A DNA stretch of 64,000 nucleotides. It comes from Heligmosomoides polygyrus polygyrus (lineage: Eukaryota > Nematoda > Chromadorea > Rhabditida > Heligmosomidae). The translations under genes were made by a program, and so were the position numbers. Below, piece by piece: positions 54,300 to 64,000 of this stretch (positions within the stretch are counted from its first letter, which is position 1; the number at the start of each line of letters is the position of its first letter). Where the stretch lies: contig OX377202.1 of assembly GCA_947396885.1 (NCBI GenBank), forward strand, positions 75,550,643-75,614,642. Direction: 5' to 3'. The notes under the pieces are model-generated. The model saw only the letters and a list, made by a program, of their open reading frames with translations, was not told the origin of the DNA and did not search any database.

Positions 54300-55706
54300 T
54301 AAATGATTAATCCGCAACCAGCACGTAAAGATAGAAAGCACAGCGCACCTCACGGAGGAAATGGTCGGTGTTTGTGCTAGGTTTTATGTTTAATTCCTTA
54401 ACATCAAATAACCTGCAGGATTATTCTTTCTGGTAAAAATGGTACAACTTTCGTTTAATATGTTTCTTGTTAGATCCTTTTTTTGGAAATTCTGGGTTAC
54501 ACAAACCACCGAAGTCGTGTTCGATGTTGTTATTTCCATGGCAGAATTTTCCCAATAGCAGATTTTTCAGCAAAAATAAAAACGATGAACAAGCGTAAGA
54601 TATTGACCTGTTTAAAGGCCGAGGATAAACTTCAAAACCTCTTCCCTACAAATTTTGCATTGCAATTCTCAGAACCTGCTAGCCATTAGACGTTGTTTCG
54701 CGAAGAAATGAGGGTTTCCCAGATAGCTTTAAATCCCATCCCACAAGCTTCAAGAAAAGGTGTTTAAAATTTGTGCTCACACTCGCACAACTGGCATCCG
54801 TTCCATCGAAGAACAATTGGTTGTAGGGCTTTATTGTGAAATCTACCCTCAGTGGACTTCCAATCGTTACGGATGAGGCTATGAAGGTTTAGATCAGAGT
54901 GGATGACGACTTGAAAAGATTAATTCCTGACCAATTATCCTGCAAATTGTCCTAAACTTTGCGTGGAATCGATGCTTGAAAAGATGTAATACTTAACCCA
55001 AGCTTACTATTTATTAATAGTGAGAAGAGAACACAGTCTTCTCTCCGAAATCTATTCTGGCGAAATGTCAAGTCACAGGGTAACCACTGGGGAGGCTTGT
55101 CCTTTTTTCCTTTGTAGCCAGAATTGATGTACGTTTGTATGTACACTCTACGGTCTCCCGCTAACCTATTGTTAGTAGTGCTTGATATTGGCGTCCAAGA
55201 CTGAAGTCGGGGAGAAGCGATGCTCTGCAAAGAAAACCTGCTAACAATCCGAAATTTTAGCTACTAGAGGAAACTGCAGGTTTTCACAGTCTTTCTACAT
55301 TCATCCTGAAAGGAGTAACGCGCTGAGCAAGATTTGGAAAGTAGAAGAAAAATTGGGCTGCATGATACTGACGAAATTTCTATTCGGAATAACGGAAGAA
55401 AATTCTGTTATTCCAGGAGCGGAACGAGCTTATGGATATTTTTCAGTGCCGGTGCATTTAGGTGCACATTATGTTTAGACATTGGGGTATGACGTCCGAC
55501 AACGAGGGCTATTTTCGCTCACATCTAGCGCTTGAATCAGCAGTGTAATAAGGTTACGCGCAACTGCAAATATATGCAGGAGGTCAAGAACCAAATGAGG
55601 CCGCTTTGGGTCACGAGTAACATCGCAGTACTGCTTTAAGTGACGTTCACAGATGAGCATGGGATTCGTTCCTCGCAGTCAGTGCCCCGCCGTAGCAGAA
55701 TTTCAG

Positions 55707-55746
55707 GCGGCGATGCGACTGATGGACCTCTCAGTCGCATCGCCGC
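55707..55746. other. Perfect 16-bp hairpin with 8-nt loop
   Basis: GCGGCGATGCGACTGA pairs fully with TCAGTCGCATCGCCGC across the loop TGGACCTC. Confidence 0.9.
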
Positions 55747-56237
55747 TTGAGAGAGGGTAGAGGTTCTTCCTTCACAAGCATGATTTGGAACGAAGGGATT
55801 TGGATGAGCACTTTCCTGTTAAGGCGGGAACAGTCAGAATCTATGTGAAAGTGGACTCGCCGATGGCTTTTGAAAATTTCTAACCGCTGGACACATCCCA
55901 ATATCCAGCAACTGACGGCTGTCGTGCTAAGATTTGCCATTGTTTCAAGCAATCTGGATAAATGAAATAAACTTGAACATGTTATTATTCAGCCATCTGC
56001 TGAATGGTTGAAAGCGAAACACTAAAATTGGAATGAACGGGTGCATTACTGCCCAAATCGCGGCGTTAAGATAGGTTTGGAGTGACCACATCCGTTTCGG
56101 TTGCCTCAAATGGAATTTAAGTAGTTTCATGAGGAAACTAATCGTAAGTGCATCGGTACTCCTTCCACATAAGAACAAATAAAGGCTCAAACGGGTGACT
56201 TCTCGAACTAACGATCTGCTCTAGGACGTCTCCATGA

Positions 56238-56582
56238 TGAGCACTTTGTGCTGCTGAAATTCGAGAAGAACATGCGAAAGTGGCGACTGGTTGGCGACCT
56301 CAGCAGGCTCCCTCGTCTTCATTCAGTGACACGCCCCTGACGTTCAACGCCCAAAGGCGCCTTCGTCTTGTACAAAAAGCAGTGGCAACTTCTTCGAGGC
56401 GATTGGTTGGAGCACGCGATAAACTCCAAGTGCGAGCATCGACCAGCCCCACGCACAAATCCCCAAGTAAGACACGCAGCTCTCGCCGTAATCCCTCAGG
56501 TCCGTTTGTGACCAGTGCTAGACTAAGCCAGACTGGAGCGAAGACTACGCTCTTTCAAGGTAGCACTCTCACCTTCAGTTGA
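56238..56582 (+). CDS. Unrecognised Ser/Arg/Thr-rich ORF, possibly a 3' exon
   Basis: Open from 56238 (after tandem TGA stops) to a TGA at 56580. The product includes EIREEHAKVATGWRPQQAPS, NAQRRLRLVQKAVATSSRRL and SPTHKSPSKTRSSRRNPSG. It looks like a low-complexity basic tail. No ATG near its start, so it would have to be a downstream exon. No partner exon found. Confidence 0.2.
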
Positions 56583-56821
56583 GCTTCAGCCTACAAAGTT
56601 TTGAACGAAGTGACTGATCACCGTTATTCCCAACTATCATAATAAATTCGTAGCACTTCTCCATGAAAAGGTGGGATGGAATTTATTTTAGACCAGGAAT
56701 TGGAATGTTTTAGAGGTTTCCGCTACCGGCGTTGAATCTAAGGCGTATGCTTAACACGCAACAGTAGTCAATAACGCTGAAGTTCACAAAACAGTAGATG
56801 TCTTAGGGCTAACAGTCCTCT

Positions 56822-57106
56822 TGAGCCTGTGGAGTGCAATCGGAGGAAGTGGCGGCAGTCGCGTGGACCCGACTACAGGTTCCTGGTTCGGAACAAGATA
56901 AGCTAGGCATTCCATCTTTCCTGCTTTGCGAATTAATGCCAGAGTTGCCTAGAAAAGTTAAAACACTGACTTGTCCATCGGCTGACCAACGTCAGTCATT
57001 GAATTGGTCGTGATATACACATTAAAGTAGCCTCCACGACCTCACGCAGTAGTAGGATGTGTGGCGCATCCCAATGAAGATTGAGCAACGCCGCCCTTTA
57101 TATATT
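56822..57106 (+). repeat. SINE-1, diverged copy
   Basis: Plus strand: head GCCTGTGGAGTGCAATCGGA and TACAGGTTCCTGGTTCGGA (B-box region), body TGACTTGTCCATCGGCTGACC, tail GATTGAGCAACGCCGCCC followed by TTTATATA. Confidence 0.82.
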
Positions 57107-58170
57107 GACAGTTTTTAACATTTGTTCCGATCCACTCTAAATCCTTCAGGGACGAAATATTGGCGATGTTAACCTTGAAACGTTTGGACGTTCCGGACTC
57201 TAAAGCATGTTGTTTGAACTCGACTACGGGTCATGTTGGAGATGCGGATCGACATGCTTTGATAGCGTGTCTTGAGCAAATTTCTTGAGATTCTCACTTT
57301 TTTCTGGGGAAGCTTGATGTCCGATTTCCTTGCGAGCACAGCTAAAGTGCAAGGCCTCGTGAAACTTTTCTAAGGTTTGGCTCGGCTATTCACTATTCAT
57401 TTGCACTGAATTGCGACACAAATCAAGTAGAACACACTGACATCTTATATGTTATTATGGGAAAACAACCTGGCAGGAAAAATATGAAAATCTCTAAAAC
57501 TGTAATAAAGCTTACTTCGTCAATAACGGAAGAGCCAACAGTAAGCTTCTTCAAAGATGCTGGAAGAAAAAGTTTATGAACAGTGGCAACGAATTGTGCT
57601 CATACCACTGCTACTCATTCCTTGTCTTAAGTAAGTTCATCTAACGACATCGAGCATAAAACGCTCTAAGCATTGCTGCATCTTTTCTTGTTTTTAGTTT
57701 TATTACTATATAACAATCACGAGTATAGATAGAAAAAAAGCAACATTTAAAGGGGGCGAGGTCTAGAAACAGGTATTGGAAAGTGAAAAAAACCATATCT
57801 GACTGGACGAATTTGTATCGCACTTATGCACTTTATTCTTCTATTCCGATTTCTCGAAGAGCGATCCGCAAAGCAAGAGTCGCTTGGAGTTGAAGTTTAC
57901 CATAAGATTATAGTAAAACCTCTAATTGGGGGTAATAGCACTTCATTTCCAAACTCCACCTCCTTGGTGGTGGTCTTTTAGGGGGAGAGTTCAAATAGAG
58001 TGATGTGGTCTATTCTTCGACTAGATGGAAAAAGCGATCGAAATTCGTAGTTAGTCGAAATTTGAATGCTGCAGTTGCGAATCATGACAAACGCAGAGTG
58101 GGAAATTCTCTTCTCCCAGCAAGAGTAGCACAAAACTCAGTTCCAAAGCGGACGCTTTATTAGAATGAAA
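57107..58170. other. No gene recognised
   Basis: Short ORFs only. Confidence 0.4.
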
Positions 58171-58257
58171 GGACAAAGGTCGGTATTAGTCAATCTCTTT
58201 GCGGGATGATCCACTCTTTCTACTTCAATGGGAGGCAAGTAGATGGAAACTCGGACG
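58171..58257 (-). repeat. SINE-1 3' fragment
   Basis: Matches the family tail on the minus strand (GGTCGGTATTAGTCAATCTC and GGGATGATCCACTCTTTCTAC against GCGTTACTTAATCCC and GGGATGGTCCACGCATTCTAC at 60.9 kb). Confidence 0.65.
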
Positions 58258-60064
58258 CAGATGTTTTGTTCGCTGTGGCCGTGCTGTGCCCCAGGCTCTC
58301 TCGGGATCCGCTTATGATCTCTTGGCGAGAGTGTGGGAGCCTAGACTTCCTTCGACAGAACGCCATATGGAAGCGCATCATCGGGCGTGCTAGCAAGTTG
58401 CAAGAGCAAAGTGCTCAAGTGCTAGGGTGCTTGTGTTTCGCTGACCATGAGGTAGCCAGTAGAAGATGTTCGATGGTCATGACCTACATAAATGGAGACC
58501 ACAACAGTAGAATAATTCAGAGCCTCCAAATGTGTTTATAAATTCTCAAATTATTGATAAATTTCGAAATTTCTTATATAAACGGTGTGGAGTTTGGCTA
58601 TCAAAATTGTTTTGCAGACACGAAATAACCTGCGATGGCATAAGCACCATCTGACTCTGCTCAAAACTGGGCTTTATATATTCATTATCAGCAGTAGCAA
58701 GTGGTTTGTTTCTTATGACAGCACTCTAGAATAACAAAAACAAATGCATCCACTTCATATTAGTCGTTTGTTTGCAAAAAAAATTTCTGTGGAAGCACAG
58801 TATTTATGATTGCTCAGGATGTCCGCCAGGGTTGGTAATCAAATTCTAAAGCTCAAATAGCAGACAAAATTTGCCGAACTGTACGAAAACAAACAACAAG
58901 ACGATTAAACTTAGCACTGAGTCCTATTTTTTTCCTTTTATTAGTAGAACAGGAACTACAGTCCTCTCTTGTTATATCGCTTTTGGAGGGACCGGAGGAA
59001 ATACGCGTTATAACGGGAGTCTCGTCCTAATTGGGGCTGACCTTTTTCCACAATGTTACGCGCAGATTTATTTAGCATCGCATACAGTGACTGAATATGA
59101 CTATGGCAATGAAATGTGTGGCCACAAAGAAAGTGCGAAGGCATAGAACAGTTTTAGATCATTAGTGGTGGTCCTTACTTCAGAGATTTTCTTTGTAATC
59201 TGCGTACTTTTTGTCAGGCGATAGTAAATATTTGTTCGTATGGAGTTTTGCACAAAACACTACAATAGTAACAACAGTAACAGTACAACATGATCAATAG
59301 TAAAGAACACACACATCCTCACTTTGATGCTTCATGAAAGCAGCTTTTAAACTACCAATCAAAAAATAGCGAAGTAGTTTTCGAGTGCATGGCGCGATCT
59401 CGACTTTAAATTAAGTGATTTCCACTTTGCTGCGCTTTAAATCAAATTTTAGTTTTTTTAATAAAAGATTTATAAATCTGTAACTCTCATTAGATCAGCT
59501 AAACCAAGAATTTGAGAGGATTGTGGCAAATTTTCCTTGAGCAAAAAATTATTCTAGCCATCTTGGGGAGTCTATAAATTAACCTGTAAGAAGCATGTTT
59601 GGATTTGGAAAACGTTCACTTTGATTGCAAGGGCATCAAGTTCATTTAGAAGACTGTCCGATTTGACGTTGAAAGTGTCCAGTTAAGTGTGAAAATTGTC
59701 GAATTCCACGTGAAAATCGTACATATGACGAACCCGCGAAAAGTAGTGGAACGTTCCTCACAACCTATCGAGTCTGAGGCTATCAAAAGAACCGATCGGT
59801 GGCTTTCTATGTTCACAGATAGGACCATGTGCGCGGAAAGAACGACTCCTCACACGTTCTGAGACTCACAGCAGACGCACGGACTAGACCGATGCAAACA
59901 GGCCAAATAGGGCCGTTTGCGTGTGTTGCAGATATTACTTGGACCCTCAACCAGAGCCGAGGTGGCTCTCCTCTATAGCAGCATGAGCACAAAACCCATT
60001 AGCACTGCAGTGATAGAATGGAGTCTTTGCTTGCTCCCTTCTGTTTGTATAAACTCACCTTCCA
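58258..60064. other. No gene recognised
   Basis: AT-rich in 58500-59700. Short ORFs only. Confidence 0.4.
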
Positions 60065-60229
60065 ACGGAATCGTAGAGCTAGGGTAGTCCAAGTCAAGGA
60101 GACCGCAACATGCCGCGCTACCGTAAGCTGCACACTGAAGAAGCCCACGCCTCAGAGACATTTCCTCCCCTTACCTGACCCGCTCCACTCCTGAGCAAGA
60201 GTGAATGTTTGTGACAGACCGGACTGCTC
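60065..60229. repeat. 165-bp segment duplicated at 60938-61100 (donor copy)
   Basis: Starts at CAACGGAATCGTAGAGC and ends at GGACTGC. The copy at 60938-61100 differs at roughly a dozen positions and has the same direction. On the minus strand an open frame enters it from 60336 (MAELNKRFPRSSQGKRDARA) and reaches a possible donor CAG|GTAAGG at about 60172; a short 5' exon is possible but unproven. Confidence 0.85.
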
Positions 60230-60336
60230 TGAGCGAATGTGACATGGACTTCTTGTATCAGAGCTGAATGCGGAAGAGCTCGCGCGTCTCGCTTTCCTTG
60301 CGAACTTCTCGGGAAGCGCTTATTCAATTCCGCCAT
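60172..60336 (-). CDS. Candidate first exon of an unknown protein
   Basis: ATG at 60334-60336, 55 codons, then CAG|GTAAGG. No domain is recognised (middle part ALIQEVHVTFAQSSPVCHKH). The only support is the start, the open frame and the good donor. Confidence 0.2.
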
Positions 60337-60825
60337 GAATTCTAGAAGTTAGTGGAAATGTCGCAAAATAGAGAAGGCAGCATCGTTTTTGTTGCCACGC
60401 GCGCGTGCAGAGGAGTTGAACGCCATCAATCTGCTCGAGCAATTGTTCAAATAATTTCGGTCAATTTTTGTTAAGGCCATCGAAAATTGAAAACCGCCGC
60501 TGTTTGAACACCGTTCAAACTCGAATATCGCAGAAAACCTGTACTCAAAAACTGACCGATTTAGAATATGGCAACATAGCTTTGTTCAGGTATGGTTCAA
60601 ATAATATTAGAATTCTTCTGTAAAACAAGCTGCTGAAGAATTGGAAAAACATCAGATTCTACTTTATTTGCAAATCTTGTTATCACTCACTGTAAGCTAT
60701 CGGAAAACGTCCATCAGTACTTGTGGAACAAAACTGTTCGTTCTCTCATTTTTATGGATTTCAAAAATGAAATTTATTTGCACGTTCCTTCGTTCAAAGT
60801 AAGTTAGGGGCTCAACTCTACCATG

Positions 60826-61276
60826 ATAAGGATAAACGATAAAGATCAGCGTTACTTAATCCCTTTTGGGATGGTCCACGCATTCTACTTCTACGGGATG
60901 TCGTGGAGGCGATTTGAATGCGTATTTGGCCATACAACGGAATCGTAGAGCTAGGGTAGTCCAAGTCAAGCAGACTGCAACATGCCGCGCTACCGTAAAC
61001 TGCGCATTGAGGAAGCCCACGCCTCAGAGACATTTCCTCCCGTTACCTGACCCTCTCCACTCCTGAGCAAGAATGAGTATTTGTGACAGACTGGACTGCG
61101 GTGGCCAGCCGATGAACAAGTCAGCGCTCTATCCTTCCCAGAGAAGTCTGGAATCAATTCACCGACCCGGAGGGATGGAAGGCTTGGTTGAACTGGGCGG
61201 AAAATCCGAACCAGGAACCTGGTATCGGGTGCACGCGACAGCCGGCGCCTCCTCCGACTGCGCTACACGGGCCCCT
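60826..61276 (-). repeat. SINE-1 split by a duplicated 165-bp segment
   Basis: Minus-strand SINE: head at the right (GGTTCCTGGTTCGGATTTTC, box B; GCGCAGTCGGAGGAGGCGCC), tail at the left (GATTAAGTAACGCTGATC). Between CGTATTTGGCCATACAA and GGTGGCCAGCCGATGAAC, where other copies have only TGACTTGC, lies the copy of 60065-60229. Confidence 0.88.
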
Positions 61277-64000
61277 ACCATGATACCCCACTACAAACAC
61301 GCTTATGCTACAGAAATTCTATTGAGGCATATAGATGTCATATTCTTTCCTTCCCAAGAATTACACCTGCATAAAACTTAATTTTGGATTATAAACCTTG
61401 CTCTGAAGTTCGAAAAATTCAGAGATAGGTTGTCGCATATGGAAGCAATATAGACGTGAGTCTTCAACACCTTTCTTCTTGAAACCTCGTCATGGCTAGT
61501 TATTGTTTTTTTAGTTATGGTTACGCTGTGTCAACACGAAGCTTTAAGGTAGATCTTTATTCAGTCTAACAGAGTTCCATCTTAAAAGCCTCGTGTTGGC
61601 AAAGTGTAACAATAGACGTGTAAATTTGTTAGGTTAGCACAAAATTGTTGCTTTGTAATTTTTTAAACATTGAGAGAAATATTGTGAAGCTAATGCTGTC
61701 TAGTTTCTTATCCAGTAATTCTAGTTCACAAAATTATTCGGTTTAATCATATGTTGACAAGTAAATTTAAGGGATTCACAGCACCAAAATCCTAATGAGA
61801 TGATGGGGAAACTGAAGGGATCTACTTAACGTTCACTTTGCTGCTCTTCAGAGAAGCCGTTCTGGAGACACCGATTCCATGATTGCGCATTCTAGCTAAG
61901 CTCTCGAAATTTTTTCGAATATTCGAGCAGTTTCGATTGCTCACAAATTTCGAATATTCGATTTCAAACATATTCGAAAAACACGGTTTTTTGAATATTC
62001 GATTTCAAGTAGATTCAAAAATGCGTTTTTTTATTATTCATATTAGAATATTCAAATTCGAATAAAATTCGTTCGATTACCTAGTCGAATACGTCATTTG
62101 AGCACTACTATATAGCGTATGTGTCTAGGCAGTAAAGTGGAAGAACTGGGCGATGTGGTGAAGACCCCTTCGCTGTCATTGAAACTCGAGCAGTCGAAAG
62201 AATTTGGAAGGAACATCTCTACCATAGTGTGGCTTCTGAGAAAAATTGCCGAGGTGAATAAGGTCAACAGGACGATGTGGTGGATTGAATTGGATGTGAG
62301 GAGGCAATAATGAGCTTCCGTCTGCCCTCCCTCGGTTAACATGAATGGCTTATTTCTATAAATTCGGGAGACGCATGCATTGTGATTCAAACTTTTCTAA
62401 GCCTTCATTTGAATGATCACCTCAAGCAAGTATGTATGTGGAGCTTGCCACGGAAACTATGTTTTGTAGACGTTCACGCCTGTTTCTTAATGGGGATAAT
62501 CTGTTGATTCCGCCCGTTTTAAACTCTCTGAACAATTCACTGCTGTTTGGTAGGCATGACCCTTTTTAACACAAGGGCTAAAAGGCAAAATCTGAGGCAA
62601 ACCAAAGCACACATAAGTGTAATAATTACATGAGCAATTTCATGAATAAGCCTCATTTTCATTCTGAGAGCCTTCAAAACAGAACCATAATTCGCACTTT
62701 ACGCAAGGCCGGTCCATCAGTTATCGAAGACGCCAACAAACCAGAAAAGCGACTCAGTCGCAGGCTTGTCTGCGAATGCGTCATTACTCCCTGCAATTGC
62801 TGATAGCCTTTTATCTTTGAATCTGATTCTCGACATTCTTCGAGGGCAGGTCTCATGAATTCTTCTAAAAGCGTCCGCACCCTGCTAGGAAGATGGTCAA
62901 GCGTGATCCATAATTGAGAATGTTGAGGGTTTCAAAATGGAATCTTTCTTTTAGTCCAGGATCTGCTAAAAAACCGGTCGAAAATCAGATGTTTACGCCG
63001 TTTTCATTTCGTGGAAATTTTACATCGCGCTTCTTGATCTTTCATTTGTGTTTCATATTTGCGGTATGTGATACAAACTGTAACTTACAAAGTATGCACT
63101 TTTACAAAATTCCTAACATTAGAGCTTTTTTTAAACTTCGTGTCAACAGCAACTTCTCGTCGTGAAATAAATATCCGTTTCTCCGCTGTTGCGCTGCTGT
63201 TTGTGATTTGAAATAGGTCAAAATTGAAGATTATACAAATTGCTGCTGTATTTTATATGTGAAAGGTGAAGCTCGTAGAGAAGAAGTCTAGTTTAGAAGA
63301 AACTACATATATGACTAGGTTGAGGTGCTTTAGAAGAAAAAGAACTCGAGAGGAGCAACTCGTGCACGGCAACTGCTCAGGTATAGAGATGTTGCTGACG
63401 ACGAGCTAACAAAGGCGGTTGTCGTATAGTGTAGACCAAATTTTGTGTTACTTGAGTGCTTTGATGAACCACTGTTATGAAGGAAGAAGCATATAGCTCC
63501 CCATCGGGTAAATTGTGCCAAGATTGAATGGAAATCCAGTTATTTTCTGTTGGAAACACGTCAACTTGCGTAGAACAAATATGGAAATGCGTTATAGAGG
63601 ACGACTTTGTAGATATTTCGCACAACGCTAGGAAATTAGCTCTTCAAGCATTACATAGTAGAGTGTGGCTTCACTCTTGAGAGATAGAAAACAATTTTTG
63701 GCGACTTATTGCAGCTGCAGAAAATCATAGAAATGTGCTGTAAAGATAAAGATTACCTAGCTTTTAAAATGAGAGGAACACTCTTAGAAAACGACCTAAC
63801 CGTCTTGAGTAGAAGTTCCTGCACTTCTTCGCACCAGCATCACGATGTACACCGCGTTGTTCACAGTGCAAAAAATATTGGAACACTTCATCCTATTCTG
63901 AACAAACACCAAACATATTTCACGCTTATATTTTCGTCATTTTCTATATAAGCTTCCAAAAGAAGTTTTGCTGGGAAGGATATCGAAAAGGACACTCGGC
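61277..64000. other. No gene recognised; short ATTCGAATATTCGA-type repeats
   Basis: 61952-62070 has two to three units around GAATATTCGATTTCAA spaced about 41 bp. A plus-strand ORF at 62119-62310 and its antisense at 62094-62390 have no recognised motif. Confidence 0.4.

Larger units (their letters stand above)
54302..56821. other. No recognised gene; perfect hairpin and one Ser/Arg-rich ORF
   Basis: Contains the 16-bp hairpin at 55707-55746 and the plus-strand ORF at 56238-56582. ORFs on the minus strand at 55731-56190 are hydrophobic in part, but no family was recognised. Confidence 0.35.

Overview
The window looks like nuclear DNA of a parasitic nematode, most likely a hookworm (Ancylostoma-like). 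The reasons are: one spread-out Cys-loop receptor gene with nematode-style splice sites and several introns under 100 bp; two copies of a mariner that I recognise as similar to the hookworm element bandit; RTE- and CR1/Jockey-like LINEs; and two families of tRNA-derived short repeats. There are no bacterial genes, operons or ribosome binding sites. The species is inferred from these features and is not proven.

Host genes. The minus strand from about 10.7 kb down to about 0.7 kb carries eleven exons of an anion-selective Cys-loop ligand-gated channel subunit. They run from the extracellular domain through TM1-TM3 into the M3-M4 loop, and the splice phases agree at every joint. The 5' exons (signal peptide, first beta strands) and the TM4 exon were not found. 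A two-exon candidate of unknown function sits on the plus strand at 26.1-26.6 kb. A few further ORFs (43.0, 50.1, 56.2 and 60.2 kb) are listed at low confidence.

Mobile DNA fills most of the rest. Six mariner-type copies are present: 5.7 kb (internally deleted), 10.8-11.9 kb (decayed), 22.5 kb (bandit-like A), 28.2 kb (near full length, broken), 39.6 kb (bandit-like B, one base from an open transposase) and 53.1 kb (decayed). At 12.5-15.5 kb an RTE LINE holds a palindromic MITE and a solo LTR, and the LTR holds a hAT-type element with an 8-bp target duplication. At 19.9-24.9 kb a TA-flanked element (family P) holds a 3.46-kb foldback element (family FB1), which holds bandit-like copy A; a tRNA-derived SINE sits elsewhere in P. 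An uninterrupted relative at 8.4-9.3 kb shows the empty site. A CR1/Jockey-like LINE at 34.0-35.5 kb is split by a SINE with a 15-bp target duplication.

The most unusual structures are the FB1 foldback family and its subrepeats (3.1, 15.5-18.5, 20.7-24.1 and 47.4-49.0 kb), a tRNA-like hairpin family (SINE-2: 4.7, 37.8, 41.5 and 44.1 kb), a 453-bp near-perfect palindrome around a SINE at 29.9-30.3 kb, and several perfect short hairpins. Apart from the receptor exons, the window reads as intronic and intergenic DNA built by nested insertion. All alignments were made by eye, so identities are approximate.
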